NCBI GenBank assembly: GCA_910578745.1
Contig: CAJTSN010000003.1
Span: 2,333-9,297 of the forward strand
Reading direction: 5' to 3'
DNA from: an uncultured Bacilli bacterium
GTDB lineage: Bacteria; Bacillota_I; Bacilli_A; RF39; UBA660
DNA: 6,965 nucleotides
Program-made: the position numbers and the translations under genes
Notes under the pieces: generated by a model
Seen by the model: only the letters and a program-made list of their open reading frames with translations
Told to the model about the DNA's origin: nothing
The model's database searches: none
Shown: positions 6,301-6,965 of the stretch, in pieces
Numbering within the stretch: the first letter of the stretch is position 1
Layout of the letters: each line of letters opens with the position of its first letter

Positions 6301-6965
6301 ATTTTGGCATGAACAACAAGTCGTTTAGAAGAGTCTTTATAACAAGTCGATAATGTAATAATTTTATCTTGAACAAAGACTTGAGTATTAAAATCATATA
6401 TGCTTCGATCTGTTAGTTTCTTTATAAAAGCTTCAAATTCTTTATCAGAGAAAACGACTTGTAAATAATCCGTTGTATTGTCGATTACATAGATAGAAAA
6501 AATCTGAGCTTCGTATTTTTTTTGAGGAGTTTCATAGGTAATGATTTGATTTTTTACATTTGTATACCAACTTTTTTTTAAGACCTTCTTTAAATCACCA
6601 AACATAATACTTTCATTTGAATCATGTCCATAAATAATGGTGTTTTGGTCAAATGAATCTGCATGGTTTCGGTAATCCATAAAAATCCAACCATTGATAT
6701 TATATTTTTTGTTAAAACCATGTTTTAAATAATAATCATTATCACTATGTTTTACAACTGGATAAGAGATAGAGGTATTATTGACGGTGAGCCATCCTGT
6801 GAATTCACTATTTGTTTTCTTTAAATTGGCCATATTTTTGTCATATGTATCTTTTTTGGGCTCTTCTTTTTTAGGGGTTTCTTCTTCTTTTTTAGGAGTC
6901 TCTTCTTTTTTCTCTTCCTGCTCTTTAGCCAGCTTCATGATCAGCGGGCTGCTGGAAGCCAGATC
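6294..6965 (-). CDS. srtB: Class B sortase, 5' end beyond the window
   Basis: A membrane-anchored cysteine transpeptidase that links surface proteins to the cell wall by cutting an LPxTG-like or NPQTN-like signal. Counting from the first Met in view (position 6938), the catalytic triad is H105 in IIYGHDSNES, C199 in TLSTC and R206 in KRLVVHAKI. The helical insert before the Cys strand and the IMFGDLKK segment after the His mark class B rather than class A or C. An acidic/basic linker with Lys-Glu-Pro repeats (about 10-30) precedes the catalytic domain (about 45-214). No membrane anchor is visible, and the frame stays open for nine more codons to the edge, so the true start lies outside and ATG 6938 is unlikely to be it. 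The last ~50 bases differ sharply in composition from the rest of the gene. No sortase substrate or pilin-backbone gene is in view. Confidence 0.9.
   Translation of the reverse strand, partial: DLASSSPLIMKLAKEQEEKKEETPKKEEETPKKEEPKKDTYDKNMANLKKTNSEFTGWLTVNNTSISYPVVKHSDNDYYLKHGFNKKYNINGWIFMDYRNHADSFDQNTIIYGHDSNESIMFGDLKKVLKKSWYTNVKNQIITYETPQKKYEAQIFSIYVIDNTTDYLQVVFSDKEFEAFIKKLTDRSIYDFNTQVFVQDKIITLSTCYKDSSKRLVVHAKIK
6862..6911 (-). repeat. Tandem coding repeats in the sortase linker
   Basis: The block TCTTCTTTTTTAGG occurs at 6862-6875 and again 21 bases later at 6883-6896, with a shorter copy beginning at 6901. On the coding strand this gives repeats of about seven residues (TPKKEEE, then TPKKEE). 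Such charged proline-containing linkers separate a membrane anchor from the catalytic domain and often vary in copy number. Confidence 0.6.

Noticed and set aside
1..6965. CRISPR array, tRNA, rRNA, insertion sequence or toxin-antitoxin pair
   Set aside because: No regularly spaced repeats, no cloverleaf with a CCA-type end, no transposase motifs or terminal inverted repeats, and no small paired genes were found on either strand.

Overview
The window is AT-rich, densely packed DNA from a low-GC Gram-positive (Bacillota/Bacilli-type) bacterium. Gene content (LspA-RluD pair, YmfF/YmfH-type M16 proteins, class B sortase), short intergenic gaps, strong AGGTG-type Shine-Dalgarno sites and heavy use of A/T-ending codons all point this way. 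The standard code is used: lspA ends in TGA and no gene reads through TGA. The sortase implies a peptidoglycan wall, so this is not a true mycoplasma; a wall-bearing, small-genome relative of the Mollicutes/Erysipelotrichia (for example an uncultured gut Bacilli lineage) is a reasonable guess, but the exact taxon cannot be fixed from the sequence.

Layout. Positions 1-110: possible tail of an upstream plus-strand gene, then an intrinsic terminator. Positions 135-1520: an extended -10 promoter drives lspA (lipoprotein signal peptidase) and rluD (23S rRNA pseudouridine synthase), which overlap by 17 nt. Positions 1575-2282: deoD, a hexameric-type purine nucleoside phosphorylase, behind a short gap carrying an AT-rich palindrome. 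Positions 2307-4877: a promoter and two overlapping M16 peptidase-family genes, ymfF and ymfH, whose active-site motifs are divided between the two proteins. Positions 4887-5333: a self-contained unit of promoter, small type IV pilin-like gene and terminator. Positions 5355-6242: a DUF1848 protein with a radical-SAM-like cysteine cluster at its C-terminus. Positions 6278-6300: a bidirectional terminator. Positions 6294-6965, minus strand: a class B sortase that runs off the right edge.

Most of the window is housekeeping: envelope protein maturation (LspA, sortase), ribosome modification (RluD), nucleoside salvage (DeoD), and the YmfF/YmfH pair, which in Bacillus is associated with elongation factor P modification. 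The less ordinary parts are the lone pilin, the DUF1848 protein, the repeated pattern of promoters placed almost on top of the ribosome binding site, and an abrupt shift to GC-rich, differently coded sequence in the last ~50 bases, which may be an assembly junction. I did not find a convincing new multi-gene system; the best leads are listed in the findings.
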